Shown here: positions 9,365-20,295 of the stretch, piece after piece
Numbering within the stretch: position 1 is the first letter of the stretch
Layout of the letters: each line of letters starts with the position of its first letter
From: Muribaculaceae bacterium
GTDB lineage: Bacteria > Bacteroidota > Bacteroidia > Bacteroidales > Muribaculaceae
Direction of reading: 5' to 3'
DNA length: 64,000 nt
Assembly (NCBI GenBank): GCA_022510405.1
Contig: JAFLTP010000017.1
Span: 1 to 64,000 of the forward strand
Program-made: the position numbers and the translations under genes
Notes under the pieces: model-generated
Told to the model about the DNA's origin: nothing
Databases searched by the model: none
Seen by the model: the letters and a program-made list of their open reading frames with translations, nothing else

Positions 9365-9488
9365 ACTGCAAAAATATAAAAAAATTTATTACTTTTGTGC
9401 CCGAATTTTGTTATAATAATAAATGAATATAATAAAATTCATTAAGAACACGTTAAAAAAGAAGTTTAACCAATAAAATTTTTAGGTT

Positions 9489-9695
9489 ATGAACATTGAA
9501 TCAATCGGTACCTGGGCAGGTGAGGTTTACCAGGCATTAGAAAAGTCAGACACTCACATCCTTGGTCTGAAAGAATTGAAGAAAGCCACCAAACTGAAAA
9601 AAGATGAAATCATGGCAGCTCTTGGTTGGCTTGGCAGAGAAGGCAAGATAGTAATCGCGATGAACGATGAAGAAATTGCAGTTAACCTCGTATAA
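9489..9695 (+). CDS. Winged helix-turn-helix domain protein (DUF2582-like)
   Basis: 68 aa; ALGWLGREGKIVI pattern. Confidence 0.8.
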   Translation: MNIESIGTWAGEVYQALEKSDTHILGLKELKKATKLKKDEIMAALGWLGREGKIVIAMNDEEIAVNLV

Positions 9696-9723
9696 GCACA
9701 AAAGCAAAAAATACGATTAAAAG

Positions 9724-9751
9724 AATGAGACCTTTCGGTCTCATTTTTTTA
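9724..9751 (+). terminator. Rho-independent terminator
   Basis: AATGAGACC-tttc-GGTCTCATT followed by TTTTTT. Confidence 0.9.
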
Positions 9752-9811
9752 TAATGTTCATGAATTTTCTATAACACTCCTGATTATTATATAACCATCA
9801 CGGCTAATTTT

Positions 9812-10588
9812 TTAAATTGAACTTTCCGACAAAGCCTGGGAAAGGAAATGTTCAAGATCTGGAGCTGAGAGTTTGATTTTAAATTCACCTTCCATAGCTA
9901 CGGAAATATTACCCGTTTCCTCACTGACTACCACACATACGGCATCAGTGGCCTGACTCATACCCAAGGCGGCTCTGTGGCGCAGTCCCAATTCCTTGGG
10001 AATATCCATATCATGGCTTACGGGAAGAATACAACCTACAGATTTAATCTTGTTGTCTGCTATAATCATGGCACCGTCGTGAAGCGGAGAATTCTTGAAG
10101 AAAATATTCTCTATGAGCCTTACATTTATATCCGCATCGATCATATCCCCGGTAGCTTCATAAGTGGTGAGAGGTACCTTTCTCTGGAAAACAATCAATG
10201 CTCCGGTCTTTGTTTTACTCATACTCATACATGAATAGACCACAGCCATGATATCTTTTCGTCTTGCTTCCGGTTCGGCATCGTGTTTAAAAAGTTTGCG
10301 GAAATATTTCATTCTTCCATGAGAACCGATATCGATAAGGAAGCGTTTTATCTGATCCTGGAAAATCACCACGAGCACGATCAAACCTATACCCATAAAC
10401 TTATCCAGGATTGAGCCGGTGAGCCTCATATCGAAGATTTCAGAGGCAAGGACCCAAAGCACAAAGAAAATCAAAACACCATAGAAAAGGCTCAAAGTGC
10501 CGCTACTCTTCATCATCTTATAGATGTAGAAAAGCATTATAGCAATTATCAGGATATCAATTACGTCTTTAATGCCGAAACTGATCAT
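9812..10588 (-). CDS. cdaA: Diadenylate cyclase CdaA
   Basis: 258 aa; N-terminal TMs, DGAMII and LGLRHRAALGMSQATDAV DAC motifs. Confidence 0.95.
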   Translation of the reverse strand: MISFGIKDVIDILIIAIMLFYIYKMMKSSGTLSLFYGVLIFFVLWVLASEIFDMRLTGSILDKFMGIGLIVLVVIFQDQIKRFLIDIGSHGRMKYFRKLFKHDAEPEARRKDIMAVVYSCMSMSKTKTGALIVFQRKVPLTTYEATGDMIDADINVRLIENIFFKNSPLHDGAMIIADNKIKSVGCILPVSHDMDIPKELGLRHRAALGMSQATDAVCVVVSEETGNISVAMEGEFKIKLSAPDLEHFLSQALSESSI

Positions 10589-11418
10589 TGGGCTATTTCT
10601 TTAAGTTTCTTGAATAGTTTTATGGTTTCCACAGCAGGTTTGATATCATGCACTCTCAAAATATTTGCACCTTTCTCCAGTGCAAAGCAATTCAGAGCAA
10701 CGGTGCCCACCAAAGATGCTTCAGGTGAGCATTCGAGTGTTTTGTATATCATCGATTTTCGGGATATGCCCACTAACAGTGGCAAATCCATTTTAGCCAC
10801 TTCCTCCAATTCGTTGAGCAGACAGAAATTTTCATCGAGAGTTTTTGCGAAACCAAACCCAGGATCAATAATCACATCGTTGACACCTAATCGATGAAGT
10901 TCATTAACTTTCTTAGACAAATCTGTTATTACATCGGATGTAATATCTTTATACAGGAGGTGTTGTTTTGAATTATGGGTCAAAACATACGCAATCTTAC
11001 TGTCAGCAACTACATTGAACATATTTTCATCTCTACCTCCGCTAATATCATTAATGATATCAACCTTCCATTGGGAGATGGCTTCTTTTGCTATTGAAGC
11101 CCTAAAGGTATCCACACTAAGAGGTAAGTCAGGGTCCAAATCACGCAAAATTTTGCATCCCAGATCAATCCTCTTCATTTCCTCTTCTTCAGGGACTTCA
11201 TTGAAACCGGGACGTGTGGAACAACCCCCCACATCTATAATGTCGACACCTTCCGATATCATGAGATTTATACGGTTTCTGATCGTATCCTCTTGATATG
11301 TGCGGCTGCCGGAATAGAAACTATCAGGAGTGACATTTAGGATACCCATCACCTTGGGAACCTCCAAATCCATCAGATGTCCTCCTAAATTCAAGGTGTA
11401 TGAATATCCTCCACTCAT
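10585..11418 (-). CDS. folP: Dihydropteroate synthase
   Basis: 277 aa; MGILNVTPDSFYSGS, DPGFGFAKT. Confidence 0.95.
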   Translation of the reverse strand: MSGGYSYTLNLGGHLMDLEVPKVMGILNVTPDSFYSGSRTYQEDTIRNRINLMISEGVDIIDVGGCSTRPGFNEVPEEEEMKRIDLGCKILRDLDPDLPLSVDTFRASIAKEAISQWKVDIINDISGGRDENMFNVVADSKIAYVLTHNSKQHLLYKDITSDVITDLSKKVNELHRLGVNDVIIDPGFGFAKTLDENFCLLNELEEVAKMDLPLLVGISRKSMIYKTLECSPEASLVGTVALNCFALEKGANILRVHDIKPAVETIKLFKKLKEIAQ

Positions 11419-11444
11419 TGTAATATACTCTAATCTTTATATTT

Positions 11445-11488
11445 TGAACTTTAAACTTTAAACTTTGAACTCTAAACTTTAAACTTTA
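11445..11488. repeat. Degenerate heptamer tandem array, 6 units plus remnant
   Basis: TGAACTT TAAACTT TAAACTT TGAACTC TAAACTT TAAACTT, running into the typA stop codon. Confidence 0.95.
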
Positions 11489-13282
11489 ACGATTGGCGCG
11501 TTTTCTTTCATTTTCGTCAAGAATAATCTTACGAAGACGAATATGCTGAGGTGTGACTTCCACATATTCATCTTCCTTGATATATTCCAAGGCTTCTTCA
11601 AGAGAGAAGACTACCGGTGGCACAATTCTTGCTTTATCGTCGGCACCTGAGGCACGCATATTTGTAAGCTTCTTTGACTTCGTGACATTCACCACTATAT
11701 CTCCTTCCTTAGCATTTTCACCTACCACCTGGCCAGCATACACCTCCTCCTGAGGAAAAATAAAAAATCTTCCACGATCTTGGAGTTTGTCTATCGCATA
11801 TGCATAAGCAGTGCCGGCTTCCATAGCAATAAGGCTACCATTTGTTCTTCTTTCGATATCACCTTTCCAAGGTTGATACTCTAAGAAACGGTGTGCCATA
11901 ATAGCCTCTCCGGCTGTGGCCGTCAGAATATTGTTACGCAGACCAATGATACCTCTTGACGGAATATTGAATTGAATATCTATACGATCGTTGCGGGTAT
12001 CCATTGAAACTATCTCGCCCTTACGACGGGTGACCATATCAACCACCTTACTGCTGTATTCTTCCGGGACATTGACAGTGAGAGTCTCTATAGGCTCACA
12101 TTTCACACCATCAATTTCTTTCACGATTACCTGGGGTTGACCCACCTGCAATTCATAACCCTCGCGTCTCATAGTCTCGATAAGGATTGACAGATGTAAC
12201 ACTCCGCGGCCATATACTGTCCATTTATCTTCAGTATCCCCTTTTTCCACCCTAAGGGCAAGATTTTTATCCAATTCTCTTTCCAATCGTTCCGCAATAT
12301 GACGTGAGGTGACATATTTTCCATCTTTACCGAAGAAAGGCGAATCATTGATGGTGAAAGTCATAGACATGGTAGGTTCATCAATTGCGATTCGAGGCAA
12401 TGGGTCGGGATTATTAATATCTGAAACGGTATCCCCTATTTCAAAATTTTCAAAACCAACGATAGCACAAATATCGCCACTGCTGACTTCTTTCACCTTT
12501 TTGCGACCCATACCTTCAAAGACATGTAGTTCCTTGATCTTTTGTTTGCTTACGGAACCATCTTTCTTACAAAGGGCTACTTCCATTCCTTCTTTGAGAG
12601 TTCCTCTATGCACTCTTCCGATGGCGATTCTACCTACATAACTGCTGTAGTCGAGAGAAGTTATCAACATTTGTGGATCGCCTTCCAAAATTTCAGGAGC
12701 AGGTATATATTTAATAATGGCATCAAGCACCGGAGTTATATTATCGGTTCTATCCTTCCAATCCTGACTCATCCAATTTTGCTTGGCACTACCATAGATA
12801 GTAGGGAAATCCAGTTGGTCCTCAGTAGCCCCAAGGTTGAACATAAGATCAAACACCATTTCGTTGACCTCATCTGGACGGCAATTTGGTTTATCCACCT
12901 TGTTTATAACCACCACGGGCTTTAACCCCATTTGGATAGCCTTCTGAAGCACAAACCTGGTTTGAGGCATTGGTCCTTCGAAAGCATCCACCAAAAGAAG
13001 GCAACCGTCGGCCATATTCAAAACGCGTTCCACTTCTCCTCCGAAGTCGGCGTGGCCCGGAGTATCAATGATATTGATTTTAGTGTCGCCATAATTTATG
13101 GAAACATTTTTGGAAAGAATAGTTATTCCACGTTCCCTTTCGAGGTCATTGTTGTCAAGTATAAGTTCGCCGGTGGTCTGGTTATCTCTAAAAAGGTTTC
13201 CGGCAAGAAGCATTTTGTCGACCAAAGTAGTTTTCCCATGGTCGACATGAGCAATAATTGCTATATTTCTAATCTGCTGCAT
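11486..13282 (-). CDS. typA: Translational GTPase TypA/BipA
   Basis: 598 aa; [15 protein letters not shown] and full BipA-like length. Confidence 0.96.
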   Translation of the reverse strand: MQQIRNIAIIAHVDHGKTTLVDKMLLAGNLFRDNQTTGELILDNNDLERERGITILSKNVSINYGDTKINIIDTPGHADFGGEVERVLNMADGCLLLVDAFEGPMPQTRFVLQKAIQMGLKPVVVINKVDKPNCRPDEVNEMVFDLMFNLGATEDQLDFPTIYGSAKQNWMSQDWKDRTDNITPVLDAIIKYIPAPEILEGDPQMLITSLDYSSYVGRIAIGRVHRGTLKEGMEVALCKKDGSVSKQKIKELHVFEGMGRKKVKEVSSGDICAIVGFENFEIGDTVSDINNPDPLPRIAIDEPTMSMTFTINDSPFFGKDGKYVTSRHIAERLERELDKNLALRVEKGDTEDKWTVYGRGVLHLSILIETMRREGYELQVGQPQVIVKEIDGVKCEPIETLTVNVPEEYSSKVVDMVTRRKGEIVSMDTRNDRIDIQFNIPSRGIIGLRNNILTATAGEAIMAHRFLEYQPWKGDIERRTNGSLIAMEAGTAYAYAIDKLQDRGRFFIFPQEEVYAGQVVGENAKEGDIVVNVTKSKKLTNMRASGADDKARIVPPVVFSLEEALEYIKEDEYVEVTPQHIRLRKIILDENERKRANR

Positions 13283-13325
13283 GAATCAAAAACGAAATTA
13301 CAATAAAAATGGCATATGGCCTAAA

Positions 13326-13356
13326 AAAGCCATTCCGGAGGAGTCGGAATGGCTTT
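13326..13356 (-). terminator. Terminator of rpsO
   Basis: AAAGCCATTCCG...CGGAATGGCTTT; minus strand followed by TTTTTT. Confidence 0.9.
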
Positions 13357-13430
13357 GAACTATAAGTTTATAATACCTTATCTGATAATGGGATAGTCTT
13401 CCCGACTTAGCGATTATGAAAGAGAAGATA

Positions 13431-13706
13431 TTATTTACGGATACCGAGTTCTTTCTTCGCAATGATAGCACGATAACGGTTGATATCCTTACGGATAAGA
13501 TAGTCGAGAAGAGAACGTCTCTTACCTACAAGAGCCTTAAGAGCACGAGCTGTGGTATGATCTTTGTGATTGTCTTTCAAGTGCTCAGTGAGGTGTTTGA
13601 TACGGAAAGAGAATAATGCGATCTGACTTTCTGGGCTACCAGTATCAGTTTTACCGGAACCGTAGGTTTCGAAGATTTTTTCTTTTTCTTCTTGTGAAGG
13701 ATACAT
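13431..13706 (-). CDS. rpsO: 30S ribosomal protein S15
   Basis: 91 aa; TGSPESQIALFSFRIKHLTEHLKDNHKD. Confidence 0.97.
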   Translation of the reverse strand: MYPSQEEKEKIFETYGSGKTDTGSPESQIALFSFRIKHLTEHLKDNHKDHTTARALKALVGKRRSLLDYLIRKDINRYRAIIAKKELGIRK

Positions 13707-13837
13707 AGTTATGAGAGTTTAAATTGTTAATAAAAACTTTTCTTCAAAAAGGTGAATGAGGCAGTCTCTCCGTTTGCCTCCCATTTTTTCAAAAAGCTCT
13801 GCAAAGTTACAGAATTTCTATTTAATGCACAAATAAG

Positions 13838-16813
13838 TTATCTACCGCAGAAAGTTCTGAAGTTACAAAACGCACAAGATTTGGAATTGGGACATTCCTC
13901 AAATGTTGGACTCATGAAAATACTTTCAATCATCTCTTCTATTCTTCTATTAAATTCAGCACTGAAATAACTGAAAGATTCAACTTTCTGTTTGTCAATT
14001 TCCGGAAGACCGCCTTCACCTTTTATCAAATCGGGGACAAAATAAATTTCAGTCATTACATCTTCCGCACCTTTGATACCCAACTTACCTAATAACCATG
14101 CATAAGTGAAAAGTTGGAAAAGCTGCTCGCTGCCAAAACCCCCTTTAAAAACCTCCTGTAAACTTGTAGCCTTTCTTTTTTTCGCACCGGTTTTATAATC
14201 AACAATACGAAGTCTTTTCTGTCCTTTATATTCTATTTCATCCAAACGATCGATAGCAAAACGGAAATTTACCTTGCGACCCGAAGAAAGGCAAACCACC
14301 ATATTTTCTGAAATCTCACACCCATATAAATTGAATGGAGTCAAAGAGAGATCATATCTTATAATATCCTTTATCAGTTCCACTATCTGATCGGAAATAA
14401 TCTCTGTAACCCCTGATTCGATTTCAATTTTATTTCCTGTTTTATTACCATAATAAATTTCCTGGATGTTTTTATCAACCAAACTTTTTATATATGTGGG
14501 TTTCGATAAAATATTGTTTAAGAAATCTTCAGTTATAACAACCGGATTTTGTAATAATTTCTTTTGAAGGTTCACGGGCATATATAATTGCATCATGACG
14601 TTATGGAGGACATCTCCGATTGTGATGGCATCCATATACTCCCCTCTTTCGGGATCTGAATTTATATTTAGGATATTCTGAAGTAAGAATCTTACCTGAC
14701 ATTCCCGATAAGTGTTGAGAGAGGAAGCAGAAAAATTTTTCCCTTCTTTTCCAGGTGTGGAAAATAATTCCACCATTTTCTGAAGTTCCGGATTTTTTTC
14801 TATTGAAGCGTCATTTTTGGGAACGGACTGTAGTCTATATTGCCAAGAAGATTCATAAAGTTTCTCCGGGGGCATATAATGCCTTAACTGGAGGAGATAA
14901 CGAGACTCACCTCCTCTCAAGCCAGAGATAGCTCTTCCGTCGTATATCAAAGTGACCTTTTCAGCCCTGCTTATAAGACGATAGAAATAATAACTGAAAA
15001 TTTCTTCGGCATAACCAACGGGTGGTAAAGCATATGCTTTTCTCAGGGTTTCAGGAATAAATGAAGAGGAGAATGCTTTGCGAGGCATAATACCTTCATT
15101 CATTGATAAAATGATGACATGCTTAAAATCCAGGGAACGGGTTTCCAGAGTACCCATAACCTGAAGACCTATAAGAGGTTCCCCTTCAAAACCGATTTTT
15201 TCAGCGCTAACCAATCTGTCCACCATTTGCATTATAGATGTGGAAGACATATCGATTGAAAATTCATCAATGGCTTGTTGGAGGGAATCGACGTATTCCC
15301 CATAAATTTTTATCTGGGAAATATCTTGGTTCTCCTCCGGTTTTTCAACAGTAAGAGTCAAATTAGATATCAGCGATTGGATAATATTACGAACAAAAAT
15401 AAAAAGGGACTCCTTAGATGATTTATCTTTAGAAGGGAAAGATAAAAATTGAGTTGCAGAAGGCAAAAATTCTTCTATTTCTTTTAGGCTTAATCTGATT
15501 TTATGAAACTGAGTTATATAAGCCAATAAATTTTCAATTTTTTCAGGTTCAAACAGAATATACGAATATGGATGTGAAAGGAGCATTTTCAAATCTTTGA
15601 CAAAAATCATCAGACTTTTCCCACTACCATTTGAAGATGCATAGAGTCTTCTTAATAAATACATGAAAGAGGCAACGGGAGTTTGTCGCAAGCTGTAACC
15701 CATGGTGAGATTAATTTTTCCTATCCCATCCGGCAAAGAATAAAGGATATTCGACAACAAAGATTCATCCGGTAGGACCAAAGCTACCTCAGCGTCTGTG
15801 ATCATCTTTCTTTTTTCCGGAGTATCATATTCAGAAAGCAGAATACCGGCCACCTTGGCCTGGGCAGTCAAAGAAGGTGCGGAAATAATGTTTATTTCCG
15901 GGAATTCGTTTATTTCATTATCCTGCAAAACCGGAATCAGCCAATCAGGTTCCGGGAAATGCTTTTTGTTATAATCTACAAAACGAGTAGCCGAAAAATT
16001 TTTGCTATTCAAAATAGGTCCGGTGGCATCCCAAATAAAATCCGCAAAGTCATCACAACCCGGTGTGGGTTCTTCATTTTGAATAATTTTAAAAATTTTT
16101 CTTTCCGACTCAGTCAAGGCATTAAATCCTACCAGAATCAATTTATTATAAGGAAGAACAGATCTGCCGAGATTATCTAATCTTTCTGTTGCCTCTCGGA
16201 ATATACTTCCAACCGAACCGAGACCTTTGTTCGCAAGAGTGGCAATAAATTTTTCATGAAGGGGTGCTAAAATCTGCCAAAGATTAAGGAATTTTTGTTG
16301 AAGTTCGGTTAGTTTATCGGGATCATTGAAAGATTTCCAAAATCCTGAAGAATCTCCATCGGGCTCAATACCGAAATATTCCTTCATAACTTCTTTCTGT
16401 TCGTCGGTCAAGAAATTAGAAGATATTTCGCGATAATCCTTTACATTTTTGAAGACTTCATAAGGATCTGCCAAATTAAGGTCGACAGTATTGAAATCAG
16501 CAATAACGGTTTCACCCCATCCTCTGAATGCATCGAATTCAAGTTGAATATCGGGACCTACTATCTCTTTATAAGCGTTAAAAAGGATAAACAATTGCAC
16601 TATCCTGCTTGCTTCATATTTTTTAGCGATTTGGGTCACAAATTCAGAGATAGTTAAGATATGAGGCATTTGTTCTGACGTTATCCCACATTGAGCAAAA
16701 TAATTTTTTAAATATATTCCGCAACGTTTATTAGGGAAAATAAAACAAAAACGTGTAAGGTCCTTGTATCTCTCGGTATATGCTTTGGCGATGGTTTTTA
16801 AAATCGGTTCCAT
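13838..16813 (-). CDS. AddB-like PD-(D/E)XK nuclease family protein
   Basis: 991 aa; RIVDYKTG RecB-family nuclease motif; Cys quartet (YREC ... SCAFCNFRTFC) typical of AddB Fe-S. Confidence 0.85.
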   Translation of the reverse strand: MEPILKTIAKAYTERYKDLTRFCFIFPNKRCGIYLKNYFAQCGITSEQMPHILTISEFVTQIAKKYEASRIVQLFILFNAYKEIVGPDIQLEFDAFRGWGETVIADFNTVDLNLADPYEVFKNVKDYREISSNFLTDEQKEVMKEYFGIEPDGDSSGFWKSFNDPDKLTELQQKFLNLWQILAPLHEKFIATLANKGLGSVGSIFREATERLDNLGRSVLPYNKLILVGFNALTESERKIFKIIQNEEPTPGCDDFADFIWDATGPILNSKNFSATRFVDYNKKHFPEPDWLIPVLQDNEINEFPEINIISAPSLTAQAKVAGILLSEYDTPEKRKMITDAEVALVLPDESLLSNILYSLPDGIGKINLTMGYSLRQTPVASFMYLLRRLYASSNGSGKSLMIFVKDLKMLLSHPYSYILFEPEKIENLLAYITQFHKIRLSLKEIEEFLPSATQFLSFPSKDKSSKESLFIFVRNIIQSLISNLTLTVEKPEENQDISQIKIYGEYVDSLQQAIDEFSIDMSSTSIMQMVDRLVSAEKIGFEGEPLIGLQVMGTLETRSLDFKHVIILSMNEGIMPRKAFSSSFIPETLRKAYALPPVGYAEEIFSYYFYRLISRAEKVTLIYDGRAISGLRGGESRYLLQLRHYMPPEKLYESSWQYRLQSVPKNDASIEKNPELQKMVELFSTPGKEGKNFSASSLNTYRECQVRFLLQNILNINSDPERGEYMDAITIGDVLHNVMMQLYMPVNLQKKLLQNPVVITEDFLNNILSKPTYIKSLVDKNIQEIYYGNKTGNKIEIESGVTEIISDQIVELIKDIIRYDLSLTPFNLYGCEISENMVVCLSSGRKVNFRFAIDRLDEIEYKGQKRLRIVDYKTGAKKRKATSLQEVFKGGFGSEQLFQLFTYAWLLGKLGIKGAEDVMTEIYFVPDLIKGEGGLPEIDKQKVESFSYFSAEFNRRIEEMIESIFMSPTFEECPNSKSCAFCNFRTFCGR

Positions 16814-17044
16814 GATTCAAAATTAATAAAAAAGGCTTTAAACAGTAAATATTAACCTCTACAAGACACATGGATATGTCCATTTATAAAAATAATCAAT
16901 AAATAGGTAAAGGATGTGAAGAGAACTGTAACAATTGCTATGTGAAAGGGTTGATTTTATTTGTGATTTTAATGGGGGAAAAACGGGTGAATATTGAGAG
17001 AATTTACAATTTTTTGATTAATTTTGGAGAAAAGTTGCGGCTTA

Positions 17045-18196
17045 ATGAGATTTGCGGATATAACCGGACATAAAGAAATAATCCGTTCATTACAAGGGTT
17101 GACCGAAGCGGGAAAAATTCCTCATGCGTTTCTGTTTACGGGTATATCTGGCATCGGAAAAATGAGGACCGCAAGAGCATTAGCCCAATATATCCACTGC
17201 AAAAACAAAAAGGATGGGGATTCTTGCGGAGTATGTCCATCCTGCCTTCAACATCAAAAACACAATAATCCTGACCTTCATTTTGTTTACCCCATCGTAA
17301 AGAAAGAAGGAGCTCTTATTTCTAAAGATATGATAGAGCAATGGAGGGAAATGATTACGGATTATAGTTATATGCCGCCGGAAAAATGGAATGAACTTAT
17401 AAAAGCGGGAAATTCTCAACCGGCCATTTATGTGAATGAGAGTGAAGAAATCATATCCCGGGCTTCCCTGTCGGCTTTCCAAGAGGATTTTAAAATTTTC
17501 ATTATCTGGTTGCCCGAGAAGATGCGTCCTGAGGCTGCAAATAAACTGTTGAAAGTGATAGAAGAGCCATTTGAAGACACTATTTTCATATTGGTAAGCA
17601 ACAACGACAGTAAAATCTTACCCACCATTCAATCACGTACCCAAAGATATAACTTCAAACCACTTTCCGAGATTGAGTTGCAGGAACTGCTACTAAAAAC
17701 GGGAGTCGATCCTGATATGGCAGCTGATGCAGCAAGGATATCGGAGGGTAGCCTTCAGAAAGCGGATGAAATAGCATGTCATCCGGAAGAATTGATAGAA
17801 TTTTCGAATCTTTTTAAGGAAATAATGAGGGCAGCTTATACATTGAATGCCAAATCACTTAAAGAGTTATCAGAGACGGTGGCCGGATTTGGAAGAGAAA
17901 AACTGCTCCGTTTCCTCACCTATTGCGGAAGGCTGATAAGGGAAAATTATATTTATAATTTTCAAATTCCAAGTTTGGTTCTGATGACCCAAGAAGAATC
18001 CAACTTCAGCAGCAAATTCGCTCCATTTATACATGACGGGAATGTGGAACGCCTATCGGAAGAGATAGCAAGAGCGTCGCAGGATATAGAAAGAAACGGG
18101 AATTCCAAAATAGTGATGTTTGATTTATTTCTGTTGCTCTCACGCCTTGTGCGGACACCCAAAGCCAACACACTTCCTGGATTTGAAAATATTTAG
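17045..18196 (+). CDS. holB: DNA polymerase III delta' subunit-like
   Basis: MRFADITGHKEIIRSL, HAFLFTGISGIGKMRTAR, four-Cys Zn motif; ORF caller used an upstream TTG at 17024. Confidence 0.85.
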   Translation: MRFADITGHKEIIRSLQGLTEAGKIPHAFLFTGISGIGKMRTARALAQYIHCKNKKDGDSCGVCPSCLQHQKHNNPDLHFVYPIVKKEGALISKDMIEQWREMITDYSYMPPEKWNELIKAGNSQPAIYVNESEEIISRASLSAFQEDFKIFIIWLPEKMRPEAANKLLKVIEEPFEDTIFILVSNNDSKILPTIQSRTQRYNFKPLSEIELQELLLKTGVDPDMAADAARISEGSLQKADEIACHPEELIEFSNLFKEIMRAAYTLNAKSLKELSETVAGFGREKLLRFLTYCGRLIRENYIYNFQIPSLVLMTQEESNFSSKFAPFIHDGNVERLSEEIARASQDIERNGNSKIVMFDLFLLLSRLVRTPKANTLPGFENI

Positions 18197-18235
18197 CATT
18201 ACCACAATAAAATATCTACCTTAATAACTAAGAAT

Positions 18236-19135
18236 ATGAAACCCACTTTGTTTATCCTTGCTGCCGGTATGGGCAGCCGTTACGGTGGTTTGAAACAACT
18301 CGACGGCCTTGGGCCGAGCGGAGAAACCATCATGGACTATTCTGTGTATGACGCACTCCGTGCGGGCTTTGGAAAAATAGTATTTGTAATCCGTCACGAT
18401 TTCGAACAAGAATTCCGAGATAAAGTAATCTCAAAATACGAGGGCCATATACCGGTGGAGGTTGTGTTCCAAGATTTGAACGATATACCCGGAGGTTACA
18501 AACCAAATCCCGAAAGGAAGAAACCATGGGGAACCAACCATGCAGTTTTGATGGGAAAAGATGTAATTAAAGAACCTTTCGCCGTGATCAATGCCGATGA
18601 TTATTACGGAGCAGAAAGTTTCCAAATTTTAGCTGACTTCTTAAAATCGGTTGAAGGAAAGAAAGATTGTTATTGCATGATAGGTTTCAATGTGGAGAAC
18701 ACATTGAGCGAAAATGGTGGAGTGTCACGCGGACTTTGTGAAGTTAGTGTAGAAGGTGACTTAACCGGTGTAGTGGAATGTCATGGAATCCAAAGAAAAG
18801 ATGGCAAATTGATTCACGAAGTAGACGGCAAAGAAGAGAGTTTCCCCGAAGGAGCAGCCGTATCCATGAATATGTGGGGTTTCACTCCTGATTATTTTGA
18901 TTATTCAGTTGCATCTTTCTTGAAATTCCTTGAAAAGAACCATGACGAATTGAAGGCTGAATTCTACATACCGACTGTTGTGAACGAGCTTATCGAGGCA
19001 GGAAAAATCAAACTAAAAGTACTTCCCACCCCTTCCAAATGGTTCGGAGTGACATATGCGGCCGATAGAGACGCCACAGTGGCTCAATTCCAAAAATTGG
19101 TAGACGAAGGAGTGTATCCTAAAAAACTTTTCTAA
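18236..19135 (+). CDS. Sugar nucleotidyltransferase
   Basis: 299 aa; LAAGMGSRYGGLKQLDGLGPSGETIMDYSVYDA. Confidence 0.85.
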   Translation: MKPTLFILAAGMGSRYGGLKQLDGLGPSGETIMDYSVYDALRAGFGKIVFVIRHDFEQEFRDKVISKYEGHIPVEVVFQDLNDIPGGYKPNPERKKPWGTNHAVLMGKDVIKEPFAVINADDYYGAESFQILADFLKSVEGKKDCYCMIGFNVENTLSENGGVSRGLCEVSVEGDLTGVVECHGIQRKDGKLIHEVDGKEESFPEGAAVSMNMWGFTPDYFDYSVASFLKFLEKNHDELKAEFYIPTVVNELIEAGKIKLKVLPTPSKWFGVTYAADRDATVAQFQKLVDEGVYPKKLF

Positions 19136-19136
19136 G

Positions 19137-20159
19137 ATGAAAGAGAAAATTTTAGTCACCGGAGGCACCGGTTATATTGGTAGTCATACTACAGTGGAAT
19201 TGATGAATGCCGGTTATGAAGTAGTTATAATTGACAATTTGTCAAACAGTAATGAAAAAGTGCTTGACGGAATTGAGAAAATAACCGGTAAACGCCCTGT
19301 CTTCGTAAAAGGAGATTGCACAGATCTCAACACCTTGAAGAAGTTGTTTGAGGATAATCCTGGCATCAAAGGAATCATCAACTTCGCGGCTTCAAAAGCA
19401 GTGGGAGAAAGCGTACAGAAACCCTTGCTTTATTACCGAAACAACCTCAATACCCTTATTAACCTTTTGGAGTGCATGCCGGAGTATGGGGTTAAAGGTA
19501 TAGTATTCTCTTCATCATGTACTGTGTATGGTGAGCCCGATGTGAATCCGATAGACGAGAGTGCACCGATCAAGGCAGCAACGTCCCCCTATGGGAACAC
19601 GAAACAGATATCTGAAGAAATCATAGTGGACTACGTAGCAAGCGGTGCCCCGATCAAGAGTATCATCTTGAGATATTTCAATCCTATTGGTGCCCATCCC
19701 ACAGGCTACATTGGAGAATTGCCGTTAGGTGTGCCCCAGAATCTTGTACCCTATCTTACCCAAGCTGCAGCCGGAATCAGAAAAGAACTTACAGTATTCG
19801 GAGATGATTACAATACACCCGACGGCAGTTGTATAAGAGATTACATAGATGTAGTAGACCTTGCCAAAGCACATGTTATCGCAATGGAAAGGATGCTAAA
19901 CGGGACAGACCACGATGCTATCGAGATCTTCAACTTAGGAACCGGCAACGGTCTTTCGGTGCTTGAACTTATCAACGCATTCGAAGCTGCGACCGGAGTC
20001 AAAGTGCCTCATAAGATAGGGGAACGAAGAGCCGGAGACATTGAAAAGATTTGGGCAAATCCTTACAAAGCAAACAATGTGTTGGGATGGAAAGCTGAGG
20101 CAGATATAAAAGACACTATGAAGAATGCCTGGCAATGGCAATGTAATTGTAAAGGCTAA
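19137..20159 (+). CDS. galE: UDP-glucose 4-epimerase
   Basis: 340 aa; TGGTGYIGSHT, FSSSCTVYGEP, RYFNPIGAHP. Confidence 0.95.
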   Translation: MKEKILVTGGTGYIGSHTTVELMNAGYEVVIIDNLSNSNEKVLDGIEKITGKRPVFVKGDCTDLNTLKKLFEDNPGIKGIINFAASKAVGESVQKPLLYYRNNLNTLINLLECMPEYGVKGIVFSSSCTVYGEPDVNPIDESAPIKAATSPYGNTKQISEEIIVDYVASGAPIKSIILRYFNPIGAHPTGYIGELPLGVPQNLVPYLTQAAAGIRKELTVFGDDYNTPDGSCIRDYIDVVDLAKAHVIAMERMLNGTDHDAIEIFNLGTGNGLSVLELINAFEAATGVKVPHKIGERRAGDIEKIWANPYKANNVLGWKAEADIKDTMKNAWQWQCNCKG

Positions 20160-20177
20160 AACTTAAAGTGTAAAGTT
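20157..20177. repeat. Short heptamer array beginning at galE stop codon
   Basis: TAAAACT TAAAGTG TAAAGTT, first three bases are the galE stop. Confidence 0.6.
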
Positions 20178-20194
20178 TTAATAATAATTATAAA

Positions 20195-20230
20195 AAGAAG
20201 AGACTTGGATAAGCAACCAAGTCTCTTCTT
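20195..20230. terminator. Bidirectional terminator between convergent galE and ffh
   Basis: AAGAAGAGACTTGG...CCAAGTCTCTTCTT, 14-bp stem. Confidence 0.9.
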
Positions 20231-20260
20231 AATTTTATGTTTTAAACGTTTAATTCCAAA

Positions 20261-20295
20261 TAAGTTCTAAATTCTAAACCCTACTTTCTAAACCC
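20261..20295. repeat. Degenerate heptamer array overlapping ffh 3' end
   Basis: Minus strand: GGGTTTA GAAAGTA GGGTTTA GAATTTA GAACTTA; includes ffh stop codon TAG. Confidence 0.75.

Noticed and set aside
9403-9440. 13-bp AT-rich inverted repeat in the rsgA/wHTH divergent region
   Set aside because: AT-rich with one G-T wobble; plausible by chance in an AT-rich promoter region.
9812-11418. cdaA-folP adjacency as a c-di-AMP/folate link
   Set aside because: A gene order I regard as common in Bacteroidetes, with a 4-bp overlap; no unusual feature.
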